Shown here piece after piece: positions 33,910 through 41,517 of a stretch of DNA of 64,000 nt. Under the pieces are notes generated by a model that was given only the letters and a program-made list of their open reading frames with translations, was not told the origin of the DNA and searched no databases. Positions within the stretch are counted from its first letter, which is position 1. Each line of letters starts with the position of its first letter. Made by a program: the position numbers and the translations under genes. Origin of the DNA: DATATV01 sp036268615 (GTDB lineage Bacteria > Actinomycetota > Actinomycetes > Mycobacteriales > Pseudonocardiaceae); contig DATATV010000064.1 of NCBI GenBank assembly GCA_036268615.1, forward strand, positions 1-64,000, written 5' to 3'.

Positions 33910-34647
33910 ATGACCGATCACCAGTTCGCCGACGCCGGTCTCGCCGGTTGGTACGACGAATTCAACAACCCAGGTCGGCCCGACTTCCCGTTCTACCTGG
34001 ACCTGATCATGTCCGCCCCCTCGGTCCTGGACATCGGCTGCGGCACAGGAGCGCTGCTGCACCGCGCTCGGGAGGCCGGACATCGCGGCCGGCTCTGTGG
34101 CCTTGACCCGGCCGAGGGCATGCTCGCCCAGGCTCGGCGTCGCTCGGACATCGACTGGGTGCTCGGTGATCTCACCGCGATCGACCGTGCGGAGCGGTTC
34201 GATCTGGTTGTGATGACCGGGCACGCGTTTCAGGTGTTGGTCACTGACGAGGAGGTGCGTGCCGCGCTGGGGGTGGTTCGGGGGCTGCTCGGGGGTCGTG
34301 GGCGGTTTGTGTTCGAGACGCGGAATCCGCTGGTTCGGGCTTGGGAGCGGTGGACTCCGGATCATGCTCGGGAGATCGTTGACTCCGATGGTGCTGTCGT
34401 GCGGATGTCGCATCAGGTTTCGATGCCGGTTGCTGGTGATCTGGTGAGTTTTGCCACTACGTTCACCAGTTCCGCTCTGGCGGAGCCTCAGGTCAGTGTG
34501 AGCACGCTGCGGTTCCTTGGTCCGGCCGCTCTGGGTGCTCTCCTTGCCCGGGCGGGGTTGGTTGTTGCGGAGCAGTTCGGGGATTGGGATCGGAGTCCTG
34601 TTACCGCACGGAGTCCGGAGATCATTTCCTTGTGCGGCGAGTCCTGA
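33910..34647 (+). CDS. Class I SAM-dependent methyltransferase
   Basis: 245 residues with SAM motif I VLDIGCGTGALLHRA, acidic LCGLDPAEGML, DWVLGDLTAID and a VVMTGHAFQVL strand; the small-molecule methyltransferase (Methyltransf_25) arrangement. The substrate is unknown. The ATG start is 70 bp after the tandem duplication. From about 34190 to the end and beyond, wobble positions become T- and G-rich (GTT, TTG, GGG codons), unlike the C-rich wobble of the first half and of neighbouring genes. That may reflect a different origin for the 3' part or local mutational bias. Confidence 0.86.
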   Translation: MTDHQFADAGLAGWYDEFNNPGRPDFPFYLDLIMSAPSVLDIGCGTGALLHRAREAGHRGRLCGLDPAEGMLAQARRRSDIDWVLGDLTAIDRAERFDLVVMTGHAFQVLVTDEEVRAALGVVRGLLGGRGRFVFETRNPLVRAWERWTPDHAREIVDSDGAVVRMSHQVSMPVAGDLVSFATTFTSSALAEPQVSVSTLRFLGPAALGALLARAGLVVAEQFGDWDRSPVTARSPEIISLCGES

Positions 34648-34656
34648 TCGGGGTTG

Positions 34657-34776
34657 CGCACGGGCGTTTTGGTTCCTGTTTGGGCGGGTGGTCCTTCTTC
34701 CCGACGCGCGATTGTCTTACGGTTTTGGTGCGTGGTATCGGGATGAAGGGGTAGGGCGGTCGAGGTCGCTGCTTCG
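34657..34776 (+). repeat. Dispersed intergenic repeat, copy B
   Basis: Matches 2091-2300 in two blocks: the core ending gattgtcttacggttttggtg, and directly after it ggtatcgggatgaag followed by ggtagggcggtcg. Here the two blocks are contiguous, whereas copy A carries about 85 extra nt between them. It lies between the methyltransferase stop and the SDR stop, a convergent gap. Confidence 0.55.
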
Positions 34777-34784
34777 GGTGTTTG

Positions 34785-35729
34785 TCAGGCTGCCAGTGTT
34801 TCTACTGACACCTGCCAGAGCCTTTCTGCTGCCGCCGGGTCCAGGGCGTAGTCCGCTACGCCCTGGCGGGACCCGGGCTCGTTTCGGGCTGCTTGGGCGC
34901 AGTCTTCGAAGTAGCGGCCACCGATTCCTTCCAGCAGCGGCGAAGTGGCTACCAGCACGGAAGTCGCCGCGCCCTGCTCCGGCGTCTTCCAGGTGATGCC
35001 TGCCCCGCTGGCCAAACCGCTGATCCGCGCCAGCTCGGCCTCGTCAAGATAGCGCTGGAGGTTGGTTCGGATACCGCCGGGCATCACCGCGTTTGCCGTG
35101 ATGCCCTCATCGGCCCAGCGCCGGCTCGCCTCGACGGCGAACAGCACGTTGGCCGTCTTGGACTGGCCGTAGGCCGACCATGCCTCGTACTGGCGGCGCT
35201 CGAAGTGGATGTCCTCGAAAACGATCGGCGAGCGCAGGTGCGCGCTGGAACTCACCGCGACGACCCGGGCGTCGCCGGCCGTTGCCAGCGCGTCGTGCAG
35301 ACCGGTGGCCAGTGCGAAGTGGCCAAGGTGGTTGGTGGCGAACTGCAACTCCCAGCCGTTCGGCGTGCGCGTCTCCGGCGCGGCCATGATGCCGGCGTTG
35401 TTGATCAGGATGTGCAGGGGGCCGGTCCAGGCATCGGCGAACGCACGGACGGACGTCTGGTCGGCCAGGTCGAGTTGACCGACCAGGATGTGGGTGTTTC
35501 CGGTGCTGGCGATGATGTCCTCGGCGACCTGCTTGCCGGTGTCCGGGTTGCGGACGGCCAGGGTGACCTCGGCTCCCGCGCCGGCCAGTGCTCGCGCGGT
35601 CTCCACGCCGATCCCGGACGAGCCACCGGTCACGACGGCCCGCCGGCCGGTCAGGTTGATGCCGGCGACCACTTCGGCGGCGGTGGACCGGCCGGTGAAC
35701 GGGGTGGTCACGGGGGTGTTCGCAGTCAT
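34785..35729 (-). CDS. Short-chain dehydrogenase/reductase
   Basis: 314 residues with the classical SDR layout: cofactor motif TGGSSGIG (about 35-42), LILINNAG-like HILINNAG, catalytic Ser in VVAVSSSAH, and YGQSK (catalytic Tyr and Lys). The length and the RAVVTGGSSGIGVETARALA start fit the retinol-dehydrogenase-like or oxidoreductase SDRs that use NADP. ATG at 35729. Divergent from a TetR gene across a 148-bp region containing two identical 17-bp operator candidates; regulation by that TetR is very likely. Confidence 0.9.
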   Translation of the reverse strand: MTANTPVTTPFTGRSTAAEVVAGINLTGRRAVVTGGSSGIGVETARALAGAGAEVTLAVRNPDTGKQVAEDIIASTGNTHILVGQLDLADQTSVRAFADAWTGPLHILINNAGIMAAPETRTPNGWELQFATNHLGHFALATGLHDALATAGDARVVAVSSSAHLRSPIVFEDIHFERRQYEAWSAYGQSKTANVLFAVEASRRWADEGITANAVMPGGIRTNLQRYLDEAELARISGLASGAGITWKTPEQGAATSVLVATSPLLEGIGGRYFEDCAQAARNEPGSRQGVADYALDPAAAERLWQVSVETLAA

Positions 35730-35784
35730 GGGCTTCCTGTTCCGATCGACACGGCAGAACGGAGGAGCTGGACCGGTAGGATGT

Positions 35785-35831
35785 TAACCGGAGGAACCTC
35801 CACTACGACCAGAGTAACCGGAGGAACCTCC
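35785..35831. promoter_or_regulatory. Duplicated TetR operator candidate
   Basis: taaccggaggaacctcc occurs twice exactly (35785-35801 and 35815-35831), 30 bp apart. Its core ggagg-aa-cctcc is an inverted repeat. Three helical turns between sites put both on the same DNA face, typical for a repressor controlling a divergent pair. Confidence 0.75.
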
Positions 35832-35877
35832 GATTGCCAACCGGGTCGTGCCATGACCGTTCGACGAGGAGGTGCCC

Positions 35878-36456
35878 GTGTCGTCCCCCGGCACCCGCCC
35901 GCTGCGCGCCGACGCCCAGCGCAACCGCGACCGTCTGGTCGACACCGCCGTCCGGGCCTTCTCCCAGGACGGTCCGGAGGTGACGCTGGAGTCCATCGCC
36001 AAGGAAGCCGGAGTCGGCATCGGCACGCTCTACCGGCACTTCCCCACCCGCGAGGCACTCGTCGAAGCCGCCTACCGCAACGAACTGGACCGGCTCTGCG
36101 ACGCCGTGCCCGACCTGCAGAAGGCGCTGTCACCGGCCGAGGCACTGCGCACCTGGATGGACCGCTTCATCGACTACCTGGCCACCAAGCGTGGCATGGC
36201 CGACGCGTTGCGCGCGGTCATCGCCTCCGGTGGCAACCCGTACGCGCACAGCATGGACCGGCTGACCACGGCGATCACCACCCTCGTGCAGGCCGCGGTC
36301 GCCGACGGGGCGATCCGGTCGGATGTCGATTCCGGTGACGTGTTGACCAGCTTGAGCGGCGTCGCGCTCGCCGCCGGTGAGCCGGCCCAGCGGGCGAAGG
36401 CCGGCCGGCTGCTCGATCTGCTGATGGACGGGCTGCGCTACCGACCCCCGGGCTGA
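35878..36456 (+). CDS. TetR-family transcriptional regulator
   Basis: 192 residues. The N-terminal helix-turn-helix is QRNRDRLVDTAVRAFSQDGP followed by TLESIAKEAGVGIGTLYRHF (about 12-52), then a helical ligand-binding domain ending GRLLDLLMDGLRY. The GTG at 35878 lies 6 nt after GAGGAG; a GTG six bases earlier would overlap the ribosome site and is less likely. It sits head-to-head with the SDR gene, and the duplicated operator between them points to auto- and cross-repression. The ligand is unknown. Confidence 0.9.
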   Translation: MSSPGTRPLRADAQRNRDRLVDTAVRAFSQDGPEVTLESIAKEAGVGIGTLYRHFPTREALVEAAYRNELDRLCDAVPDLQKALSPAEALRTWMDRFIDYLATKRGMADALRAVIASGGNPYAHSMDRLTTAITTLVQAAVADGAIRSDVDSGDVLTSLSGVALAAGEPAQRAKAGRLLDLLMDGLRYRPPG

Positions 36457-36496
36457 GGCCACGTCGGTCCGTCGACCAGGCACGTAAGCTGGAATC

Positions 36497-37390
36497 GTGC
36501 GGACGCGACCCACTCTCACCTGGACGGCCACCGGTGAGCCGTGGCCACGGACGACCAGTCTGACCGAGGTCGAGCAGGTGCTGCGCGAGCGGCAGGTGGC
36601 CGTGCTGAGCGGGGCCGGGCTGTCCACCGAGTCGGGCATCCCCGACTACCGCGGCGCCGAGGGCACCCTGCGGCGGCACACCCCGATGACCTACGACGAG
36701 TTCGCCACCAGCGCGGCCGGCCGGCAGCGGTACTGGGCGCGCAGCCACCTCGGCTGGCGCACGATCGCCCGCGCCGCCCCGAATTCCGGGCATCACGCGG
36801 TCGCCGCGCTGCGCGCCGGCGGCTATCTCAGCGGCGTCATCACCCAGAATGTCGACGGGCTGCACACCGCCGCCGGCACGCCGGACGTGGTGGACCTGCA
36901 CGGCAGCCTGGACCGCGTCATCTGCCTCGGCTGCCGGCGGACCAGCCCGCGCGAGGAGCTGGACCGCCGGCTGCGCGCCGCGAACCCGACCTTCGAGGCC
37001 ACCGCCACCCGGATCAACCCGGACGGCGACGTGGAACTCGCCGACGACCTGGTGCGGGACTTCCATCTGGTCGACTGCACCGACTGCGGTCGCGGAGTGC
37101 TCAAGCCGGATGTGGTGTTCTTCGGCGAGAACGTGCCGCCGCCGCGGGTGCGCGAGTGCTACCGGCTGGTCGACGAGGCGAGCGCGCTGCTCGTGCTCGG
37201 TTCCTCGTTGACCGTGATGTCCGGCCTGCGGTTCGTCCGGCACGCGGCCAGGGCGGGCAAGCCCGTGTTGATCATCAACAAGGGCGAGACCCGGGGCGAC
37301 CCGCACGCGACCGTGCGCGTCGACCTCCAGCTCGGCCCGGCCCTGACCGAGCTGGTCACCCGCCTCGACCGCACGTCCGCACCCGCCTGA
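36497..37390 (+). CDS. Sir2-family NAD-dependent protein deacylase
   Basis: 297 residues with the sirtuin motifs GAGLSTESGIPDYRG (NAD binding), TQNVDGLH (catalytic His follows in DLHGSL), PDVVFFGENVP and VLGSSLTVMSG. Four zinc Cys are present: CLGC near residue 139 and CTDC near 196. Sirtuins remove acyl groups from lysines using NAD and, in some lineages, cleave NAD or ADP-ribosylate. No macrodomain or lipoate-ligase partner is adjacent, so a simple deacylase is most likely. GTG start, 40 bp after the TetR stop and possibly co-transcribed with it. Confidence 0.93.
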   Translation: MRTRPTLTWTATGEPWPRTTSLTEVEQVLRERQVAVLSGAGLSTESGIPDYRGAEGTLRRHTPMTYDEFATSAAGRQRYWARSHLGWRTIARAAPNSGHHAVAALRAGGYLSGVITQNVDGLHTAAGTPDVVDLHGSLDRVICLGCRRTSPREELDRRLRAANPTFEATATRINPDGDVELADDLVRDFHLVDCTDCGRGVLKPDVVFFGENVPPPRVRECYRLVDEASALLVLGSSLTVMSGLRFVRHAARAGKPVLIINKGETRGDPHATVRVDLQLGPALTELVTRLDRTSAPA

Positions 37391-37412
37391 TCGAGCTACT
37401 TTCCTTACTCGG

Positions 37413-38186
37413 TCAAGGTTTACTGGTGCGTCGGGCCCGCAGGACCGCGTCCTTGATCGTCATCGGCGCACCGTCCGGGCCGGGGACCGTGCGGGACCTG
37501 GCCTCGTCGACCACGATCGCCCACTCGTCCGGGTCGAGCAGGGCGACGATGTCGGCGCCGGTGAAGTACCGGTCCTGGAGCGGCGGCCGCTGCACGCCGG
37601 CCTGTTCGTCGGCGGGATGGTGGCCGACGACGAGCAGATGCCCGCCGGGACGCACCGCCGCGGCCAACCGGCCGAACACCCGGGCCCGCTCGTCCGGCGT
37701 CAGGTGCATGAAGTGCGCGGACACCAGGTCGAAGGACGCGGCCGCGGGCTCCCACTCGTCGAGGTCGGCGGCGAGCCAGGTGACCCGCTGGGCGATCTCG
37801 GCGCCGGCTGCCTCGGCGTGCGCGGTCGCCCTGGCCAGGGCGACGGTCGAGATGTCCAGGCCGGTGACCTGCCAGCCGCGCCCGGCCAGCCAGAGCGCGT
37901 CGCCGCCCTCACCGCAACCGACGTCCAGCGCGGTGCCCGGGGCCAGGTCGGCCGCCTCGGTCACCAGTTGCGCATTGGCCCGCCCGCTCCACAGAGCGTC
38001 CGCCGACCCGTAGAGGTTGTCCCAGAAGGCCGCGTCCATCACGACGTTGGCCCAGTCCACGTCGTCGTGGCCGGCGTGGCCGTAGCCGTGACTCGGCTGG
38101 CTCCCGTGGTTCTCGTGGCCCGGGTGGTTCTCGTGGCTTGACTGGCTTTCGTGGCCTGACTGGCTTTCATGGCCGGGGTGGGTCAC
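37413..38186 (-). CDS. SAM-dependent methyltransferase with His-rich N-terminal tail
   Basis: 257 residues starting at the GTG at 38186, which overlaps the stop of the upstream flavoprotein gene (GTGA). The first 40 residues are a His/Ser/Glu repeat (units like GHESQS, SHENHP and GHENHGS) with about eleven His, resembling a metal-binding tail; the DNA repeats tggctttcgtggcctgac-type units. The rest is a class I methyltransferase: AFWDNLYGSADALWSGRANA, SAM motif ALDVGCGEGGDALWLA, VTGLDIS and HFMHLTPDE, similar to tellurite-resistance/thiopurine-type methyltransferases. Coupling to a thioredoxin-reductase-like flavoprotein suggests metal, metalloid or thiol chemistry; this is inference. Confidence 0.85.
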   Translation of the reverse strand: MTHPGHESQSGHESQSSHENHPGHENHGSQPSHGYGHAGHDDVDWANVVMDAAFWDNLYGSADALWSGRANAQLVTEAADLAPGTALDVGCGEGGDALWLAGRGWQVTGLDISTVALARATAHAEAAGAEIAQRVTWLAADLDEWEPAAASFDLVSAHFMHLTPDERARVFGRLAAAVRPGGHLLVVGHHPADEQAGVQRPPLQDRYFTGADIVALLDPDEWAIVVDEARSRTVPGPDGAPMTIKDAVLRARRTSKP

Positions 38187-39229
38187 TTGGCCACCGCCGG
38201 GACGAAGCCGTGCCGCCGGGCGCCGGTCAGCTGCTCGGCCACCCGGGACTCGGCCGCCGGGGAGAACGGCTGCCGGCGGGCGTCGACCGCGTGGCGCACC
38301 TCCTCGGTGATCAGGTCGGCGTTGATCGCGGCGCCGGCCAGGTTGCCCGACGCGGCCGCCGCGATCACCTGCGCGGTGAGTTCGGTGGCATTGCCGGCAA
38401 CCCACACTCCGGGCACATCGGTCTGCCCGGTCGGGTCGGCGGGCACGTACTCGCCCATCCCCCTCGAATGCTCGACGGCAGTCAAACCCAGTGGTACCAA
38501 CAGTTCCGGCCGCGCGACCGCCCTCGGTCCGACCACGACGGCCTGGCGTGGCAGCACCTCGCCGGAGGCCAGTCGCACGCCGGTGAGCCGGCCGTCGACG
38601 CGGACCAGCTCGGTCACCGCGCCACGCACCACGCGCACGTTCCGGGCGGCGAGTTGTTCCAGCTCGTCCTCGGTCGGCTCGGGCATGGTGTGCAGGAAGA
38701 GCGTCACGTCCGCCGTCCACTGGCCGAACAGCAACGCCTGGTGCATCGCCGCCGGCCCGCTGGCCAGCACGCCGATCGCCTGGTCGCGCACCTCCCAACC
38801 GTGACAGTACGGGCAGTGCAGCACATCCCGGCCCCACAGTTCGCGCACCCCGGGCACGTCCGGCAACTCGTCGACGACACCGACGGCGAGCAGCAGCCTG
38901 CGGGCCCACACGGTCGTCCGGTCGGCCAGCTCCACGGTGAAGCCGCCGCCCTCGGCCGGCGCCGCCGACACGGCTCTGCCGGTCAGCACCTCGGCGCCGT
39001 ACCGACGCACCTCCGCACGTCCGGCGTCGAGCAGTTCGGCCGGTGGGGTGCCGTCCCGGGTGAAGAAGCTCCGCACGTGCCCGGCCGGCGCGTTGCGCGG
39101 CTCACCCGCGTCGATCACGAGCACCGACCGGCGGGCGCGGGCCAGGCTCAACGCCCCGCTCAGCCCGGCGGCGCCGCCCCCGATCACCACCACGTCGTAC
39201 CGGCCGGGTCGATCCGTCCTGTTGGTCAT
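38183..39229 (-). CDS. Thioredoxin-reductase-like FAD/NAD(P)H oxidoreductase
   Basis: 348 residues: FAD-binding VVVIGGGAAGLSGALSLARA near the N-terminus, a CPYC redox pair in HCPYCHGWEVRD (about residues 142-145) and the C-terminal FAD motif GVWVAGNATELTAQVIAAA. The second nucleotide-binding motif is weak (GVLASGPAAMHQALL), as in thioredoxin-reductase-like proteins of gliotoxin/holomycin type and other pyridine-nucleotide oxidoreductases. ATG at 39229 has AGGAGGTG 6 nt upstream. Its stop overlaps the methyltransferase start, so the two are coupled. Divergent from an XRE-cupin regulator across 81 bp. Confidence 0.9.
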   Translation of the reverse strand: MTNRTDRPGRYDVVVIGGGAAGLSGALSLARARRSVLVIDAGEPRNAPAGHVRSFFTRDGTPPAELLDAGRAEVRRYGAEVLTGRAVSAAPAEGGGFTVELADRTTVWARRLLLAVGVVDELPDVPGVRELWGRDVLHCPYCHGWEVRDQAIGVLASGPAAMHQALLFGQWTADVTLFLHTMPEPTEDELEQLAARNVRVVRGAVTELVRVDGRLTGVRLASGEVLPRQAVVVGPRAVARPELLVPLGLTAVEHSRGMGEYVPADPTGQTDVPGVWVAGNATELTAQVIAAAASGNLAGAAINADLITEEVRHAVDARRQPFSPAAESRVAEQLTGARRHGFVPAVAK

Positions 39230-39272
39230 GCTGACCACCTCCTGACCGCACCATGCCGCGCTCCATGCCAAT

Positions 39273-39303
39273 TTGACAAACTTTGTTGCCGAAGTGGCAA
39301 ACT
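39273..39303 (+). promoter_or_regulatory. Promoter/operator for the XRE-cupin gene
   Basis: TTGACA at 39273-39278 is a consensus -35. It is followed by the inverted repeat TTGCC-gaagt-GGCAA (39286-39300), and CAAACT at 39298-39303 can serve as -10, placing transcription start at or near the ATG at 39311 (leaderless mRNA). The dyad overlaps the promoter, as an autorepressor site would. Confidence 0.5.
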
Positions 39304-39310
39304 GGTGCGC

Positions 39311-39904
39311 ATGGCGGACGATCTGGCGGAGGTCCTGACGGCGGTGGGCCCCCGGCTGCGCGCACTGCGCCAGCAACGGGAAGTCACCCTCGCCGACCTG
39401 GCCGAGGCCACCGGCATCTCGGTCAGCACGCTGTCCAGGCTGGAGTCCGGCCAGCGCCGGGCCACCCTGGAACTGCTGCTGCCGCTGGCCCGCGCACACC
39501 AGGTCCCGCTGGACGACCTGGTCGGCGCGCCGCCCACCGGCGATCCCCGGGTGCACCTCCAGCCGGTCACCCGGTTCGGCATGACCATGCTGCCGCTCAC
39601 CCGCAATCCCGGTCCGCTACAGGCGTTCAAGCTGCTGCTGCGGCCCGGGGCCCGGGGCGCGGAGCCCGACCTGCGCACGCACGAGGGCTACGAATGGCTC
39701 TACGTGCTCAGCGGTCGGCTCCGGCTCGTGCTCGGCGAGCACGACATCGTGCTGGCCACCGGTGAGGCGGCCGAGTTCGACACGCACGTCCCGCACTGGT
39801 TCGGCAACGCCGACGAGCGGGCCGTCGAGTTCCTCAGCCTGTTCGGCAAGCAGGGTGAACGGGTGCACCTCAAGGCGCGCGGCGGGACTACTCCACATTC
39901 CTAG
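39311..39904 (+). CDS. XRE-family regulator with C-terminal cupin domain
   Basis: 197 residues: helix-turn-helix at about 13-70 (RLRALRQQREVTLADLAEAT, GISVSTLSRLESGQRRATLE) followed by a cupin sensor domain (about 95-190: EGYEWLYVLSGRLRLVLGEH, then EFDTHVPHWF with metal-site-like His). Proteins of this design act as ligand-responsive repressors or activators. It is divergent from the flavoprotein-methyltransferase pair, so it probably controls them. The ATG at 39311 lacks a ribosome site and is likely leaderless. The 3' end overlaps the convergent SRPBCC gene by 17 bp. Confidence 0.9.
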   Translation: MADDLAEVLTAVGPRLRALRQQREVTLADLAEATGISVSTLSRLESGQRRATLELLLPLARAHQVPLDDLVGAPPTGDPRVHLQPVTRFGMTMLPLTRNPGPLQAFKLLLRPGARGAEPDLRTHEGYEWLYVLSGRLRLVLGEHDIVLATGEAAEFDTHVPHWFGNADERAVEFLSLFGKQGERVHLKARGGTTPHS

Positions 39905-40349
39905 CCAGGATGCCGAGCGTGGCACGCAGGGCGGTCTCCGGGATGACCGGGAAGACCCCGCGGTCGCGGTACTTCTGCTCGATCTGGCTCCAGTCGTAGT
40001 ACGAGGTGACCAGCGTGCCGGTCGCGCTGGGTTCGAGCCGGTAGCCGTAGAGGTGCTTGATCGGCGGCTGGAGCGTGCCGGCGATCGTCCACTCGATCAG
40101 CGCGTCCGCCGCAAACCGGGTGATGATCACCCGCACGTCGTACTTGCCCATCGGCAGGTCGCCCAGCGCCTCCCGGTCCATGTGCACGACGAACTCGTCG
40201 CCCACCTGGCGGACGGGTTCGCCCTCGGCGGACTGGAGCATGCCGGAGCTGTCGATCGTCACGTGCCCACGTGGGTTGCTCAGCAGCGCGAACACCACCG
40301 CCGGCGCCGCCGCGATCTCCCGCCGGACCTCGAACCGCTCAGTCGTCAT
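39888..40349 (-). CDS. SRPBCC-family protein (START/Bet v1-like)
   Basis: 153 residues starting MTTERFEVRREIAAAPAVVFALLSN, the standard beginning of the polyketide-cyclase/START-like helix-grip fold; further strands FVVHMDREAL, VRVIITRFAADALIEWTI and YGYRLEPSATGTLVTSYYDW. Such proteins bind hydrophobic ligands; the function here is unknown. The ATG at 40349 is chosen because the fold begins there; the frame is open much further upstream but into the MarR/OsmC region. Convergent overlap of 17 bp with the XRE-cupin gene. Confidence 0.86.
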   Translation of the reverse strand: MTTERFEVRREIAAAPAVVFALLSNPRGHVTIDSSGMLQSAEGEPVRQVGDEFVVHMDREALGDLPMGKYDVRVIITRFAADALIEWTIAGTLQPPIKHLYGYRLEPSATGTLVTSYYDWSQIEQKYRDRGVFPVIPETALRATLGILARNVE

Positions 40350-40425
40350 GACCGTCACCCTCGCACGACCCGCCGGTAACAAGCGAGTCGCACGGCCGGT
40401 AGATCGATCAAGTGTACACAGCCCG

Positions 40426-40437
40426 GTTGCGCACAAC
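40426..40437. promoter_or_regulatory. OhrR-type operator candidate at its own promoter
   Basis: gttgcgcacaac is a near-perfect dyad, one base off, resembling the site at 40929-40947, and lies 18 bp before the regulator start. A second small palindrome, gtgtacac, lies at 40412-40419. Confidence 0.5.
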
Positions 40438-40454
40438 TGAGCTATCCTGGGCCA

Positions 40455-40925
40455 ATGTCCGACAGTTCGACCGAACCCGGCCTCGCCCTGGACGAGCAGC
40501 TCTGCTTCGCGCTGTACTCGGCATCCCGGGCGATCACCGCCCGGTACCGTCCGCTGCTCGACGAAATGGGCCTCACCTACCCCCAGTATTTGGTGATGCT
40601 CGCCCTGTGGGAGTCCGGCCCGGCCACCGTCGGCCAGCTCGGCAAGCGCCTCACGCTGGATTCCGGCACACTGTCCCCGCTGCTGAAGCGACTGGAGGCG
40701 AGTGGGCTGATCAGCAGGCGCCGACGGGTCGACGACGAGCGGTCGGTCGAGATCGTGCTCACCGGCGACGGCCACCGGCTGCGCGAGCGGGCCACCTGCC
40801 TGCCGGCCGCGATCGGCGTGGCCACCGGCCTGGACGCCGACGGCGCCGCCCGCTGGGTCACCGCGCTGCACGACCTCACCGACGCCGTCCGCGCGGATCT
40901 GGAACGAGAGTCGAACCAGGTTTGA
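40455..40925 (+). CDS. OhrR-like MarR-family peroxide-sensing repressor
   Basis: 156 residues. MarR winged helix (TVGQLGKRLTLDSGTLSPLL, KRLEASGLISRRRRVDDERS) preceded by LDEQLCFALYSASRAITARY. The Cys in this position (C17) is the organic-peroxide-sensing residue of OhrR proteins, and the YPQYLVMLALWE helix fits the family. Oxidation of that Cys releases the repressor from DNA. The downstream gene on the same strand encodes an OsmC-family peroxiredoxin, 76 bp away with a strong dyad between them. ATG at 40455. Function is well supported by family and context. Confidence 0.9.
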   Translation: MSDSSTEPGLALDEQLCFALYSASRAITARYRPLLDEMGLTYPQYLVMLALWESGPATVGQLGKRLTLDSGTLSPLLKRLEASGLISRRRRVDDERSVEIVLTGDGHRLRERATCLPAAIGVATGLDADGAARWVTALHDLTDAVRADLERESNQV

Positions 40926-40928
40926 TTG

Positions 40929-40947
40929 TGCACAACTTAGTTGTGTA
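40929..40947. promoter_or_regulatory. OhrR operator candidate upstream of the OsmC-family gene
   Basis: TGCACAAC-tta-GTTGTGTA is an inverted repeat with one mismatch immediately after the regulator stop and 54 bp before the OsmC start. It also contains the self-complementary ttgtgcacaa. The ACAAC/GTTGT arms match known OhrR sites in spirit. Confidence 0.7.
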
Positions 40948-41001
40948 CTGTATGAATTGTTAGGCGCACAGCCGCGCCGCTCCCGATCAGCAGGAGGACA
41001 G

Positions 41002-41442
41002 ATGCCCACCCGTACCGCTCGGACCGCCTGGAACGGCACCCTGGAGCAGGGTTCCGGCCAGGTTGAGTTGACCAGTTCCGGTCTGGCCACCTACGAGGTC
41101 TCGTTCCCCAAGCGGGCCGCTGACGAGGCCGGCGGCTTCACCAGCCCGGAGGAGCTCATCGCGGCCGCTCACTCGGCCTGCTACGCCATGCAGCTGTCCG
41201 CGCTGATCGGCCAGGCAGGGGCCACCCCGCAGGCGCTCGACGTGAAGGCCGACGTGTCCCTCGGCCCGGACCCGGCCGGCGGCTTCCGGCTGACCGGGAT
41301 CAAGCTGACCGTGCGCGGCGAGGTCGATGGCCTGGACGCGGACGGCTTCGCCAAGGCCGCCCAGGCCGCCAAGGAGAGCTGCCCGGTGAGCAAGGCCCTG
41401 ACCGGCGTGAACATCACGCTGGACGCCGCGCTGGAGAGCTGA
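41002..41442 (+). CDS. OsmC/Ohr-family peroxiredoxin
   Basis: 146 residues with the OsmC fold and both reactive cysteines: C60 in EELIAAAHSACYAMQLS and C127 in AAKESCPVSKAL. These enzymes reduce organic hydroperoxides using thiol donors. The HSACYAMQL version points to the OsmC branch rather than classic Ohr. The ATG at 41002 has CAGGAGGACAG upstream. Located directly downstream of the OhrR-like repressor with an operator between; a terminator hairpin follows. Confidence 0.93.
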   Translation: MPTRTARTAWNGTLEQGSGQVELTSSGLATYEVSFPKRAADEAGGFTSPEELIAAAHSACYAMQLSALIGQAGATPQALDVKADVSLGPDPAGGFRLTGIKLTVRGEVDGLDADGFAKAAQAAKESCPVSKALTGVNITLDAALES

Positions 41443-41448
41443 CCCGCT

Positions 41449-41490
41449 CGCTGGTGACCGCCGCTGAGTTAGCCGCGGCGGTCACCAGCG
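41449..41490. terminator. Bidirectional terminator
   Basis: A perfect 16-bp stem (cgctggtgaccgccgc and its complement) around a 10-nt loop, between the convergent OsmC and YceI genes. It should end both transcripts. Confidence 0.85.
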
Positions 41491-41517
41491 GTGCGGCGCC
41501 GGTCCGGTCGGCGCCAC

